Of a stretch of 64,000 nt of DNA, positions 1 to 10,545 are shown piece by piece; position 1 is the stretch's first letter, and each line of letters starts with the position of its first letter. The stretch lies in assembly GCA_944472155.2 (NCBI GenBank), contig OX235279.1, forward strand, positions 117,172,110-117,236,109, read 5' to 3'. This DNA comes from Trichobilharzia szidati (taxonomy: Eukaryota; Platyhelminthes; Trematoda; Strigeidida; Schistosomatidae). The notes beneath the pieces were generated by a model. It searched no databases. It worked only from the letters and a program-made list of their open reading frames with translations, and was not told the origin of the DNA. Made by a program: the position numbers and the translations under genes.

Positions 1-287
1 AAGTAATGACGTTTGAACGGGTGTACACTACAGTGAATATTCTTGATTTGTGAACATATTTTAATGTGTCAGTTCAATTCAGAAATATGTTTGATATTGA
101 TTTTTGGTTAACCCCATCGTTTTGATTGGACAGTAGTAACTAGTGCGACGTATCTAGTCCTTTCTTTGGTGCAGACTGAATTCTACCAGTCATGCCACCA
201 TTCTAGGCAGCTTGCTATCACGGTGCACATTGATTCGATGACATTTGATGTTCAATCAAAATACTCACTAAAGTCCTACAGGAGATC

Positions 288-475
288 AATCGCGAGCCCG
301 AATAGCTTAATGCTAAGGTCTCTGACTGCAGCACTGGGTGATGCGGGTTCGAACCCCAGAAGGGACATGGGTTCCTTCAAGGTTGCAGATACGCCTTGCT
401 GACGAGCGCCAGCTAGGACGAAACCTAGGTCCAAGGCTTCCTGTCGATTGCTTCCAACTATCCAATAACCCCATT
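288..475 (+). mobile_element. tRNA-derived SINE carrying a hammerhead ribozyme
   Basis: The element has a polymerase III-type head. A box-A-like stretch lies at about 303-313 and a box B (GGTTCGAACC) at 346-355, the usual spacing of a tRNA-derived SINE. A hammerhead ribozyme motif follows at 393-437 and is listed separately. Known family: the schistosome SINE-like 'alpha' repeats combine a pol III promoter with a hammerhead ribozyme, and this copy has the same order. The right edge touches the tail of an RTE-like 3' end on the opposite strand, so both outer limits are approximate. No target-site duplication was identified. Confidence 0.75.
393..437 (+). ncRNA. Hammerhead ribozyme motif inside the SINE
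   Basis: All three core strands are present. CTGACGA (399-405) fits CUGANGA. GAA (420-422) follows stem II. The cleavage triplet GTC ends at 431. Stem I is six perfect pairs, GCCTTG (393-398) with CAAGGC (432-437). Stem III is the self-complementary ACCTAGGT (423-430), the very short stem III typical of schistosome hammerheads. Stem II (406-419) keeps its outer G-C and fourth C-G pairs, but positions two and three are mismatched, so this copy may be slow or inactive. Activity is inferred, not shown. Confidence 0.8.
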
Positions 476-665
476 ATTGTTATTCACTTGGGTTCTGAAC
501 CAGACGTAGGGCTTCAGCAGTGAATCTCCACTCCAACCTGTTCTCTGATATCCTTTTCAGCTAACTCAACGATTTTCCATAACTTTTCATATCCTCATTA
601 CACAATTGTCTTCATTTCATCCTCAGACACTTGATTCATCATCTCTCATTCGGGTTCCACTCGAT
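476..665 (-). mobile_element. Truncated RTE-like LINE, 3' end only
   Basis: On the minus strand this ends in GAACCCAAGTG followed by a short ATAAT-type tail. The same 3' end recurs near 5.17, 10.56 and 40.1 kb, with a weaker match near 3.8 kb. Shared blocks include GTAGGGCTTCAGCA (507-520) and the following 'atctccact' block. Only the non-coding or C-terminal end is present, so this is a 5'-truncated copy. The left limit is the junction with the SINE. The right limit is unclear. Confidence 0.55.
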
Positions 666-1224
666 GGCTTACGTGTAGTGGCACCCAGTGGTCCCTTTAA
701 TGTATGTTTGAAATTTTGAGATAAAAAATTTATAGGTGCGTTCATTTTTTTCTGTCTTTCGCGCATACATGGTATGAGAATCAATCCTTTCAATATGTAC
801 ATGTAATCATGGTTTTTGAAATCAAATCGTTTCTAAGTAGATGTTCATCAATCTTTCAAAAAGATGTGCCATTCTGGTGGACTAATAAGAATAGTCATCC
901 TTATTCTGATAAATCACTTGGTCATTTCCATACATTTATTATTCAATAGGCATCCACTTAGCCAAATTATATTAGTACGTAATACTTGCTAGGTTCATTT
1001 GGATAACTGCTGCGGGATTAATTGGTAGTTAACACTAACAGTTACCTGATATTACTTAAAATTTAACTTCTATAACTACTAATATTAGTAAACGTTTTGA
1101 CTTTTTTATGTCTGCAGAGGAAACAAACCACATATTTACAGGTTCTGAATTTAAATTTATGTCAGATTATTTTTGTGTCCACATTATCACAACATATTAC
1201 AATCTGCACTAATAATAATCAATA

Positions 1225-1257
<33 letters not shown>

Positions 1258-3785
1258 TGAGTGAATCACTGTATGATGTGAATGAAGTTAGATCACCTTA
1301 AATGTTCCAACTAGACTATGTTGATTTGTGATTTTGTTCGTTATAAAGTACAACGCGAATGTAGATCCAGTTTTCCGATAAAAGAGTATGAATGTAATGA
1401 CTCATCTTATCCTCAAGGTGCTTGAGGTGCAAAAAGTTAAAAATATAACAAAAACAACAAAGGGAAATAAGCCTTGTGGTTAGAACATCTTCCATAGCGT
1501 CACTTTCCTTTGTATATCTATTTCCGTGATACAAAACATCGATAAGCGAGCTAAAGATGAAGAGGTCAACAGATGAAAAAGATTAATGCAATTTACCCAT
1601 GTGAATTTTTATTCCCCATAGAGACACCTTTAAATTGCGGTTTGAATTCTCACTGTCTGCTCCAATTTTGTATCTTGTTTTAGCCCCCAACCTTCTATAT
1701 TTTTGTCACTGCCATAATATGACTATTGTAGAAACAGCTTTCAGAAATTTTGCAGCTGAATAAATTACTATCAGGAGGGGTACAAACTGTGCAGGTGTGC
1801 ATTTTGTATTATTGAGGATGAGTTTCACGGTCGTCTGTTTTTAATTTTATTTCTACTATTCTCGGCAAATGCTGAAAATATCTATGTGATTTCCAGATGG
1901 GAAACAACTCTCAAAGATGAATTATTTCCCCTGTGAGCTGTGATTTTTTACATGTTTGTATCTTTCTTGGATAATTTTACCATATCATTTACATAGTGAG
2001 GTAAAAGAAACATTCCTGAACATTTTGTAATCAAAAGGTTTCTGTAAATTGAATGTTTTATTAGTTTACTTATTGGAAGCAAATATTTGCACTTAAAAGT
2101 AGAAAATAGTATCAAAAGTTTGCTACTATATTAAGACGTTTCCTTAAATAAACTAATTCCAACGTATGCATCCTACCCTGGTTTAAGTGTCTGAATAGCT
2201 TATCTAACTGTTCAGTGGGTGGTTTACTGACTAATCGAAGGCTCAGTCCCCCATACTAACTAGACTCTTGTAATACTGTTTGTAAATAATGTCTTCTATT
2301 CAGTGAGTTAAATTCAAGGCCAAAACTTCCAAAAATGGATGATGACATTCTAACAGTTTTTGAAAATTAGGCAGTACCAAACAGTTAATTAATTTCCCCA
2401 CCAGAACTCTATATAGCTGACAACCTGTTCAGCATACAGAAATAAACTTATACCTCACGATACCGAGATTACCACTCAACCACCAATTCGTAACTACAAA
2501 GTTGACATTATTTATTTGAAGCCATTCAGTAACAAACTTTTAAAACCATAAGATGTAATACGACTGGTAAAAAAACCGCAACTCCACTAATGTCCACTAA
2601 TTAATAAGTGATAAAGTATAACTGCATTTCGGTGATTAGAGAGAAATACGTAAGACTGCGTCCTTATATTGAGATAATGATAACTGAGGAAAAACCGACA
2701 GACAAGAATATCTGATGAAATCGCGATAGACTTATTAGCCATCAACATAAAGTGAATCATCTTCAGTCTTTCATCATAAATATGGTAAACCAATTGACAT
2801 GAAAGACACTTAGAACGATATAATATTAACCAAGACGGATTGTTCAGGCAGAGTCCTCCGTTTCTGTCAGGTAAGATAGTAATAATACTAGTCAGTGTGA
2901 GACAAGCGTAGTTATGTTAGCATTCTATTTTCATGGAAATAAATAAGCAGAAGACTAGATTTCATTGTCACAACTAAAAAGTTTAGTTGCTTTCCAACTT
3001 TTCTGCAAAGCTGTGTTTAACCGAACTATTTAAGATAAAGGACACTTTATAATAACTCGTCCTCTGATGACAGTTTTATGTGCTCTTATTCATTCAAACC
3101 ATATCTTTATTTTAGAAAATCAAACCATAGGGGAATAATTGAAACAGGCATAACAACATGGAGGTGAACAACTTGAGAAAAAAAGCGTAAAATGTTTGTG
3201 GATGCAGTACATTTACTGAGTAGGCTTAAAAAGAACTAAGTCAATATCAACTGGAAGATATTAAAGAAGAATCTGGATATCCACGTTAAGCCAAAGATTT
3301 ATGGTAACGTTAGGTAAATAATAATAATAATGAATTTTGGAAGGCGAACAGCAGGATGGTAGTATTACTCGGGAAAGCAGAAGAATATGAATAAAGTTTA
3401 AGTGTAATCAAAATGTTTTGAAAATGCTATCAATCTAATTTCAAGATGAATACTGTCTCTTTCAATACATAATCACTAATTTCATCATTTTTAATTGCTC
3501 ACTATTCTCCATTTGATAACATCTTTTTATTCCGTTTTCTACTTACTGTGAAGAAAGCCTAGATGGTCTTTTTATCTCAATTTTACCTAACCAGGAGTTT
3601 CTTTTCTCGCCACTTGTTTCAAATAGTCAAACAGATATTCCATCACAAAAGAAGGTTGTATACACAACTTTCGTATCAGCTTCTGTGCGGGTATTGAAAT
3701 CAGTTTGTAATGCTTGATCTGTCTACTCCATATTAGGTATGTCTAGAACTCTGAAAAGCTTCTTTAAATAAGTTTTAGTAAGAAT
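666..3785. other. AT-rich intergenic DNA, no gene recognised
   Basis: No reading frame longer than about 70 codons and no recognisable protein motif in six frames. It contains a TA microsatellite (1221-1258) and short AAT repeats near 3319. I see nothing else that can be named. Confidence 0.5.
1221..1258. repeat. (TA)n microsatellite
   Basis: About 38 bases of alternating TA with one TACA interruption, preceded by a short AAT run at 1211-1219. Confidence 0.9.
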
Positions 3786-3789
3786 CCTT

Positions 3790-4190
3790 ATTATTCCTCT
3801 CGTTTGAAATGGAAAATAAGGCTTCAGAAGCACATTACCACTTCAACCTTTTCTCTGCCGTTTTTTTTTCTGGCTGCATATCTACCTACAAAATTTCATT
3901 TCTTGTTCAAGTGATCACTTCCATGTCACTCCTGAACCTAAACTGCAATCACCACTTCCATTTTTGGCTCACGTTGACGACATGCTTGACGTGTGATGTT
4001 ACTCAGCTCTCTCCTTAACGTCTAATCCACCTCCATCTTCCCCTGAATATCTGTTGGGCAATAGATTCCCAGTTGGACTGGTGGCAAAGTTCTTTTTTTC
4101 TTCTGAGGTGTTCAGTACTAAGTAAGCGAAGGCATCTGTCAGACTACAATGCTGATTATAAAAAAAGAGACCTGAAATGATATCCAAACT
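3790..4190 (-). mobile_element. Degenerate RTE-like LINE 3' fragment
   Basis: Read on the minus strand, this matches the 3' part of the longer RTE-like remnant at 10.5-12.8 kb. Shared blocks are the 'gacatgcttgacgtgtgatg' segment, the 'gtctaatccac' segment and the 'gcgaaggcatctgt' segment, in the same order. A TTATTATT run at the low-coordinate end corresponds to the ATA-type tail. Many substitutions and indels leave no long frame. Confidence 0.5.
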
Positions 4191-5160
4191 GACGTCACCT
4201 ATTAGATACTTGGCCTAAACAACTTCTTTTTAACCTTTAAACATGGAGGTGAGGTTTCAGTTGTAAAAACGACAAGTTTTCCCGAAACGACATTAAAAAT
4301 TCAGGATACCTCATTAGTTTGATCTTTTAAAAGGCTTTCTAGTGTATTTGGATGAAAATGAGATACTAGTTTTCAGTTAGTGATGTCAAAAAATAATGGC
4401 CACTGCCATATGTGTCAAACTTTATGAGTTATTTGAAACTTGGAACTCTGGGAACTAAAGGAAACAATAATAATAATAATGGTGGGCAAACGGATTTCTG
4501 TATTCTTGCCTAGGTCATGAATACATGGATTATATCTTCACTGTGTCTACAATCGCTGTATGTTTGGTATAAGGGCCACCTTCGATTCATCGGAAAGAAT
4601 TCTCTTTTTCTGTTAAAATAGGGTATCGTGTGAATTTTGGTAGCATTGAGATTTAGGTAGTGTTTCTTAGTTCATCTTTTACTTCTTTTCGCCTTCATTG
4701 GCGAGATTATGAAGTTAGTTCAAAACGGTGTATTCTAAGTAGGTGTGGACTCGATTCCTAAAAAAAATTCATTCAGTCTTAGTTACATCAACCATCAAAC
4801 TTTAATGTTTATAGTTTGACTTAAACTTCTTCAATAAAAATCTCATACAGGTATTTTTTACTACTGCGTACAAGAAACAGACGTTACCAGTAGGATAAGC
4901 GAAAAATGAGTCCACTAATTACGATTATATATATATATATATATATATATATAAGTGGATTAGATTAAATAACTGATCGATATGTGACTGCTTAAGAGGT
5001 ACAAGTAAGAAAACTTTAACATTCCTTTGACGACTCTTAATGCAATTTTTATCGTGACGAATACTTTTACTTTCTTTATTTACGTAGGAGTCAATGCTTA
5101 GAATTGTGTAGCCAAAATGATTGGCATTTAGAGACAGAATTATTCTTATTAATAATAAAA
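4191..5160. other. Intergenic DNA with simple repeats
   Basis: No gene recognised. It contains an AAT run near 4468-4480 and a TA microsatellite at 4925-4954. Confidence 0.5.
4925..4954. repeat. (TA)n microsatellite
   Basis: About 30 bases of perfect TA repeats. It yields a spurious Tyr-Ile run at the end of a minus-strand frame. Confidence 0.9.
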
Positions 5161-5164
5161 ATAA

Positions 5165-5810
5165 TCCCTTGGGTCCGTCATGGAACATAGGGCTTCAGCA
5201 ACACATCTCCAGTTAAACCGATTTTATACAGTCTTTTTAAATGACTCCACAACTGACCATAAGCTCTCATCACCCCCTCACACTATCTCCTCCATGTCAC
5301 TCTCCGTTGCACAACTCGTTTTTTCCCATTTTTTTATTTTTTGATTACAGCTTGATTCCACACCGTATTTTCTGGTTCAGGTGTGGAATTTTCAGCATGT
5401 GATATCAGTAGCCTAAATTTTGCAGGCCGACCATAGATATCGGGTGTGCGTCGGCAGGGAATCGAACGCGTGACCATGTGCATGGTCGGCGAGAGTCCTA
5501 ACCACTGTGCCACCAACGCACATGAATCCATTTGAAGACCTGGAGTGTGATTTCATTCAACGGTCTCCTCAGAGTGTCCGATTCATCTCTGTTTTCCTCA
5601 GCACATTTGTCAGGCAATATGCTTTTTACTGCCAACCCTTTCTGGCCATTTGATCTTCAATATAGAGCGAAGGCAACTGCTTACAAAAATCTGAAGTCTG
5701 TAGGAAATATTTCCAGTGACTCTTCGCAGACAGAACAAATAGTTGAAGTGTTTATCTCCCCTGTCTTAGACTGGGAATATATTTACAGTTACTGGCTTTT
5801 GATCTTCCGA
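5165..5810 (-). mobile_element. RTE-like LINE 3' end split by a SINE
   Basis: The low-coordinate part (about 5167-5325) carries the family's 3' terminus: AATAAT-type tail, then CCCTTGGGTCC and the 'agggcttcagca' block. The high-coordinate part (about 5530-5810) carries the block that should follow, matching 'cttggagtgtgacgtccctcaagg' and 'tggccatttgat' of the 10.5 kb copy. The two halves are separated by the SINE at 5331-5519, so the SINE came later. Confidence 0.6.
5331..5519 (-). mobile_element. tRNA-derived SINE, copy 1
   Basis: On the minus strand the element starts at the GGTGGCACAGTGG head, with box A TGGCACAGTGG and box B GTTCGATTCC. The tRNA-like arm GACCATG-CA-CATGGTC is a perfect stem. 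A non-tRNA body and an A-rich tail follow. It is nearly identical to the copy at 22.5 kb and more distant from the copy at 55.8 kb. It lies inside an RTE-like 3' end. It is not a tRNA gene, because no acceptor stem closes. Confidence 0.8.
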
Positions 5811-5819
5811 GTCATCTGA

Positions 5820-7035
5820 TCTTTTTAAATTTTATTGAACCTTCAAATAAGTGGAGGTATTGCTTAATGGTATAAATACATAACTTTGAAGCTTAAAATC
5901 CTAGATCTGAATGCAGTCTCAACAAGTTGATAATGTCCCATCTAGTACGGAATAATGTCTGTATCACGTCGGTCAGTCACAACACATGACGGTAAAACAA
6001 CATGAAGATGATAATAATTCTACAAAAATAGATGCAAGAGTTAAATATGTCTACTAGTCACCTTTTATTTCCATAGAATCATCTAATTCGGTATCAGTAT
6101 TTTCCTCAAAACCAGTCTTTTACCACAACTGAATTTGATATTCTCCACATTTAACCTAGTGCAAGCCTAGGGAACAGTACGTTTCCGACAAAAAGATATC
6201 AAAAATAATTTTTTCAACCAGTTTTCTACTGTTACAAGACTGAGAAGTTCTGCTCTGCATACTTCGCATAACCTTCATCTGTTCACAATTTAATTTATTT
6301 GAAACCTAGAAGAAATGTTTGTTATGAATGACTCAAGTATTATTCCAAAGATCTATCTTCCTTTCAATGTGGCGTCACTGTTTTTGTATAAGAAGACCAA
6401 TAATCAGTCAACAGATCACTTAAATTTCTTCATAACTTAAATCAGGAACCCTGATTAGTCGTCTCAATAAAAAGAAAAGAAGAGTTATTTACAAGATTTT
6501 TTAAAATACAGTCCTTATTATTACACTGAAACTTAAGACTGCAGAACAAAGCTCAAAGGCAATTTCTATCAATGAATTTCGTCCACCGGGTGAATTTTAC
6601 TTTCTGAGTTTCGTTAGTTACTAAATTCTTCACAACTTCCAGAATAAGTCACATATTTGTTGGTCGATTAATGTTTAATTTTAGTATTCACTGATTCATA
6701 AAGCTCTATAAATTGTATTGTTTTCTCTGAGTTTTGACATTCCACTGTTGACGTTTAGTTGCAAAACTTTGTGACATCTGTCTCGCTAACTTGGCCAAAG
6801 CTCAGTGAATACCACACAGTTTCCATCTTCACCTTGAGCTACAAATATTCCCCATTAGATTGATATTTACTGACTTTGCGCAAACTACTTTTGTATTTTT
6901 TGTGTGAATTTACAGTGACTAAAATAACTTTCTACAAACAATAGAAACAGTCATTTTTAATGAAATTCTATTATATGTAGAAAACATATTATAAGCGGAA
7001 TTTTCCAATTTTTTTGTGTTCCAAACGGAACATAC
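5820..7035. other. Intergenic DNA, nothing recognised
   Basis: AT-rich, with no frame over about 60 codons and no repeat family recognised. Confidence 0.5.
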
Positions 7036-7245
7036 GGCTACAAGACTTCAAGGTTTCAATAATGATGGTGATGGTTTTACGGCATGTAGTTACAGTCTGA
7101 TACACAAACTCCCCTCTTTACCGGGCGAACTATCGGAAATAAACTAGGTGAGTTTAAAGAGTGCATTTGTCGGGAACCGAACCCGGACCTCCCATGTGAC
7201 TGGGACAGCGCAGAGCCTCATTTTAAACTCTTTTTAACCCGAAAA
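7036..7245 (-). mobile_element. Possible tRNA-like SINE remnant
   Basis: On the minus strand a box-B-like sequence, GGGTTCGGTTCCCG, occurs at about 7171-7184. The GC-rich sequence upstream could be a decayed tRNA head, but no convincing box A is visible. The segment is distinctly more GC-rich than its surroundings. It could equally be part of another repeat. Confidence 0.3.
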
Positions 7246-9820
7246 ACTTTAGCAGTAGCTGTCTACTTTATGAATACTTGGTTAAAAACCGATTTTTGTC
7301 AACCTGAATATTAAATTCAAGAATGAATGAAAAGTTCTTCAGTTGGCTTCATATTTACTTATATGACTGTTTATATGAATGTTAGTTATCATGTATTTTT
7401 ACACTGCTGCTATACTATTTTCCCTAGTTGTTTTATTTTTTGACTGGATAGGCAAAAAAGCAAACTCTGTCGAAGTTACTAAGTAACTTTAGTCGAAACT
7501 TTTAAATAGGTGATATAATATGATCACTATGTGTTCACGATATACTATATTACACCTACTTTAATATTACTCTTTCCAAACAATTCACTTAAAAAAATAT
7601 CATTCTATTATAAATACTACAGAGTTATAAATCACAGACTTTTATTCTTTTTAAACATTCTGAACCTATTTTCACTGTCACCATGGTGGCCACCATCTAA
7701 TCCGAGGAATTTTCTTGACAGTTGCTTTGAGTCAAGTATTTTTAAGCCCGAACCCGTCCACTTAATGATAAATTCAAACACTGTACCATTAAGCAGACAA
7801 AGCCACAGTACAAACACTTTGTTAACAATACATAGTGACATATACTCTAAGAAACACAGGTTCGAGACACCATCATTGACGAAGTCAAGTATTTCCTTTT
7901 GCACAAATGCATATTAACATTTCTCCCTATCTTTCTTTTGAAAGTTGCTGACAACTGCATCCTTTATATTTGTACCTAACATATATTTACTCCTGTAAGA
8001 AGATACACATAAATGAAGTATGCACTAAGAATGCTACTTTGATGTTTAAACACTTACTGGAAATATTTATTGAGGAAATTTAAAACTTTCCCGTATGATT
8101 ATATTCACCCTTTTCTATGATAGTGAGTTTTACAGACTGACAGTGATACACTTTTAACATTATTCAAGAAACCTGTACACTGATAACTATAGACCTTAAT
8201 GATAAGTTTCAGAGGAGGCTTGTCAACAGATTCGGTTCACTATTCCTTGAAACTCTCAGCTAAATATCATAGTAACTCTGGTTATGATGCAACATATTCC
8301 AAGTATTTATCATAGGCAGTTATTCGTGGATTATTTACCATTTTTTGTTAGAACTTATATGTGAACCCACGTGCAACATCAGATCTAAGCTTTGTGCCTC
8401 TTTTCAGAGTAATATCACACAAGTGTCTGTTACACGTTTAAAGAAATGAATATTTTTCAATGTCTTGTTTTGGTTAGATTATCTTAGTGTTCGTACTTTC
8501 GTACTAAAATAATTGTCAGTTATATGACTAAAACGGCATTATATTTTACACATTATCTCTGCTTTTCAGCCTAAGGCCAGTGTTACTTGTAGGTTTTTCT
8601 ACAGTTTTATTTCACTAAACTGTAACTAGCAGTAGTTACAGGTGTAACGACTAATGAGTCTAATTAAGCCATTAAAGGCCCACCAGGTACTCTGAACATT
8701 ATTATCATTGTAAAATCAGGGAGTCTTTGAAACAGCATATTATTTTAAACACAAAACCAGAAAAACCCTATGTCATTAGTTTACTAGAATATTATTTCAA
8801 ATATTGAAGATTTAAAATATCACCGTGTACTTCTGAAATGTATTTGACAAACACAAATTTATCGTTTCTGAGTGATATGAAAAGATGAGAAGTAAATTAG
8901 CTCCTGAGGAATCAGAAAATAACCAGAATCACCAATAAATATGAAAAAACTGGTCTATCTAAATTAATGAAGACTGGTATTGTTTGCTTTCAGAACATGT
9001 GATATCCGTCTAGACCCTCATCACAACGATATATTAGACTTTTCGTAATCCTGGTCACTGAACAATATCAGAGATTGAGTAGTCGTCCAAACTTTAGGCC
9101 TTAGAGGATCACGAATATGTCTGTGCACTCACTTGTTGCAGTTAAATCAGGTTTATCATGTAACCACAGAAATACTAGTCACATCTTTATTTTGGGTTGA
9201 TGAATGTATTCATTACACTACACTTTCATAAGTGAGACTCTAGTAGATGTCTCTATAAACGTCTCATATTACTCCATTGTTTTTCAGTTGATTTTAAAAA
9301 ATAAGTGTTAGATAAGAATGGATCCAAAGAAACAAATATGGGAATAGAAAACGTTCATGTGCTAAATTCATCATTATCACATGAATTCAGACATTGATCG
9401 ATACCTTTTAAATAAAATAACCAGCTTCACCACATATTATTTTTCTTACAGATATTAAATTAGTGGGTTTCTATTAGGCATTAAAAATCAGTTACTGGTT
9501 TGAATTTCTACGAATGCTCAATTAGAAGAACAATCATGAAATGCTGTGGTGGTGGAGGTGAGGAAATAAAGGAAAGGAAATACAAACAGTGGAATACTTA
9601 TGCAATATCTTGCTATGAAAACTGTAGTAAGTACTGACAGACTACTTAAAGTTATTTTACTATTCTTTGATCTGATTGTGGTGAGATGCTTCATTATACC
9701 GAGAATTTTACTTCAAGAGAAATGACAGTTATGAATCATGGAATATAATATGGTGCTAATCACTACTTTCTTATACTGGTAAACATTACAGCTAATATGG
9801 AATTAAAACATTTATTTCCC
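7246..9820. other. Intergenic DNA, nothing recognised
   Basis: One stretch (7531-7917) is open on both strands at once, which suggests low stop density rather than a gene. Its translations show no motif I recognise. The remainder has only short frames. Confidence 0.5.
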
Positions 9821-9827
9821 GATACGA

Positions 9828-10099
9828 ATTTAAAACAAACAGCAAAGGTAAATAAAGCAGGATTTAATGAATTCATCAACTCCTCAGCTGAATACTCTAC
9901 ATACATGGATATATATACTTTTGAAATTACATACATGACTAATTCAATGTAGTTTATTTGCTTATCGGTCTTATATCTCCCAATGTAATCTCGAAAGTAT
10001 ATATATCCGTGTATGTAGAGTATTCAGCTGACCAGTTCTACAGAAATTTGATGAATTCATTAAATCCTGCTTTATTAACCTTTGTTGCTTGTTTTAAAT
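9828..10099. repeat. Large imperfect inverted repeat (hairpin or foldback element)
   Basis: The left arm (9828-9932) and right arm (9983-10099) are reverse complements over about 100 bases with few mismatches. Shared blocks include 'aataaagcaggatttaatga', 'attcatcaa' and 'cagctgaatactctacatac'. The right arm has one extra block of about 14 bases. The spacer is about 50 bases. No protein is encoded. It may be a foldback or MITE-like element, or two copies of one short repeat inserted head-to-head. Confidence 0.85.
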
Positions 10100-10545
10100 A
10101 TGGAATAAACTATTGACATGCATTTTTCACCAGCGCAACTGGTATTTGCCATTTGTATACGGTAAGATTATTTTTTAGTGCTCTCATTTTAATGTTGCAA
10201 GATTTCAATGACATGCATCTGTTCTGCCTAAATTTATATTAAAGGGGACAATATTTTTAAACTTTATTGCCAACAACCACTCTTAAATAAGTTTTAGAAT
10301 TGGGACAATGAACTAACTGACATACCATGAAAGTGAGTCTCAATTAAACTCTAAGAAATCAAAGCTTATTTTCTATCAAAGACGTATCGTAAATGATCAG
10401 TCTCTACGATCTCTCTACTCAGAAAAAGGAGATCGGAACTTTCTGAAAAACCAGGATAGATATTCGAGTGTTTTGCGGCCTTCCTGCTCTTTTACCTAAT
10501 CAAAGAGAATTGTAAATAGTTTCTTGCATCATAACTTTCATTTTC
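10100..10545. other. Intergenic DNA, nothing recognised
   Basis: No frame of note. It lies between the hairpin repeat and the RTE-like 3' end. Confidence 0.5.

Noticed and set aside
7531..7917. 128-codon plus-strand frame, also open on the minus strand
   Set aside because: No motif, no splice context, and both strands are open at once. This looks like low stop density in a possible old repeat rather than a gene.
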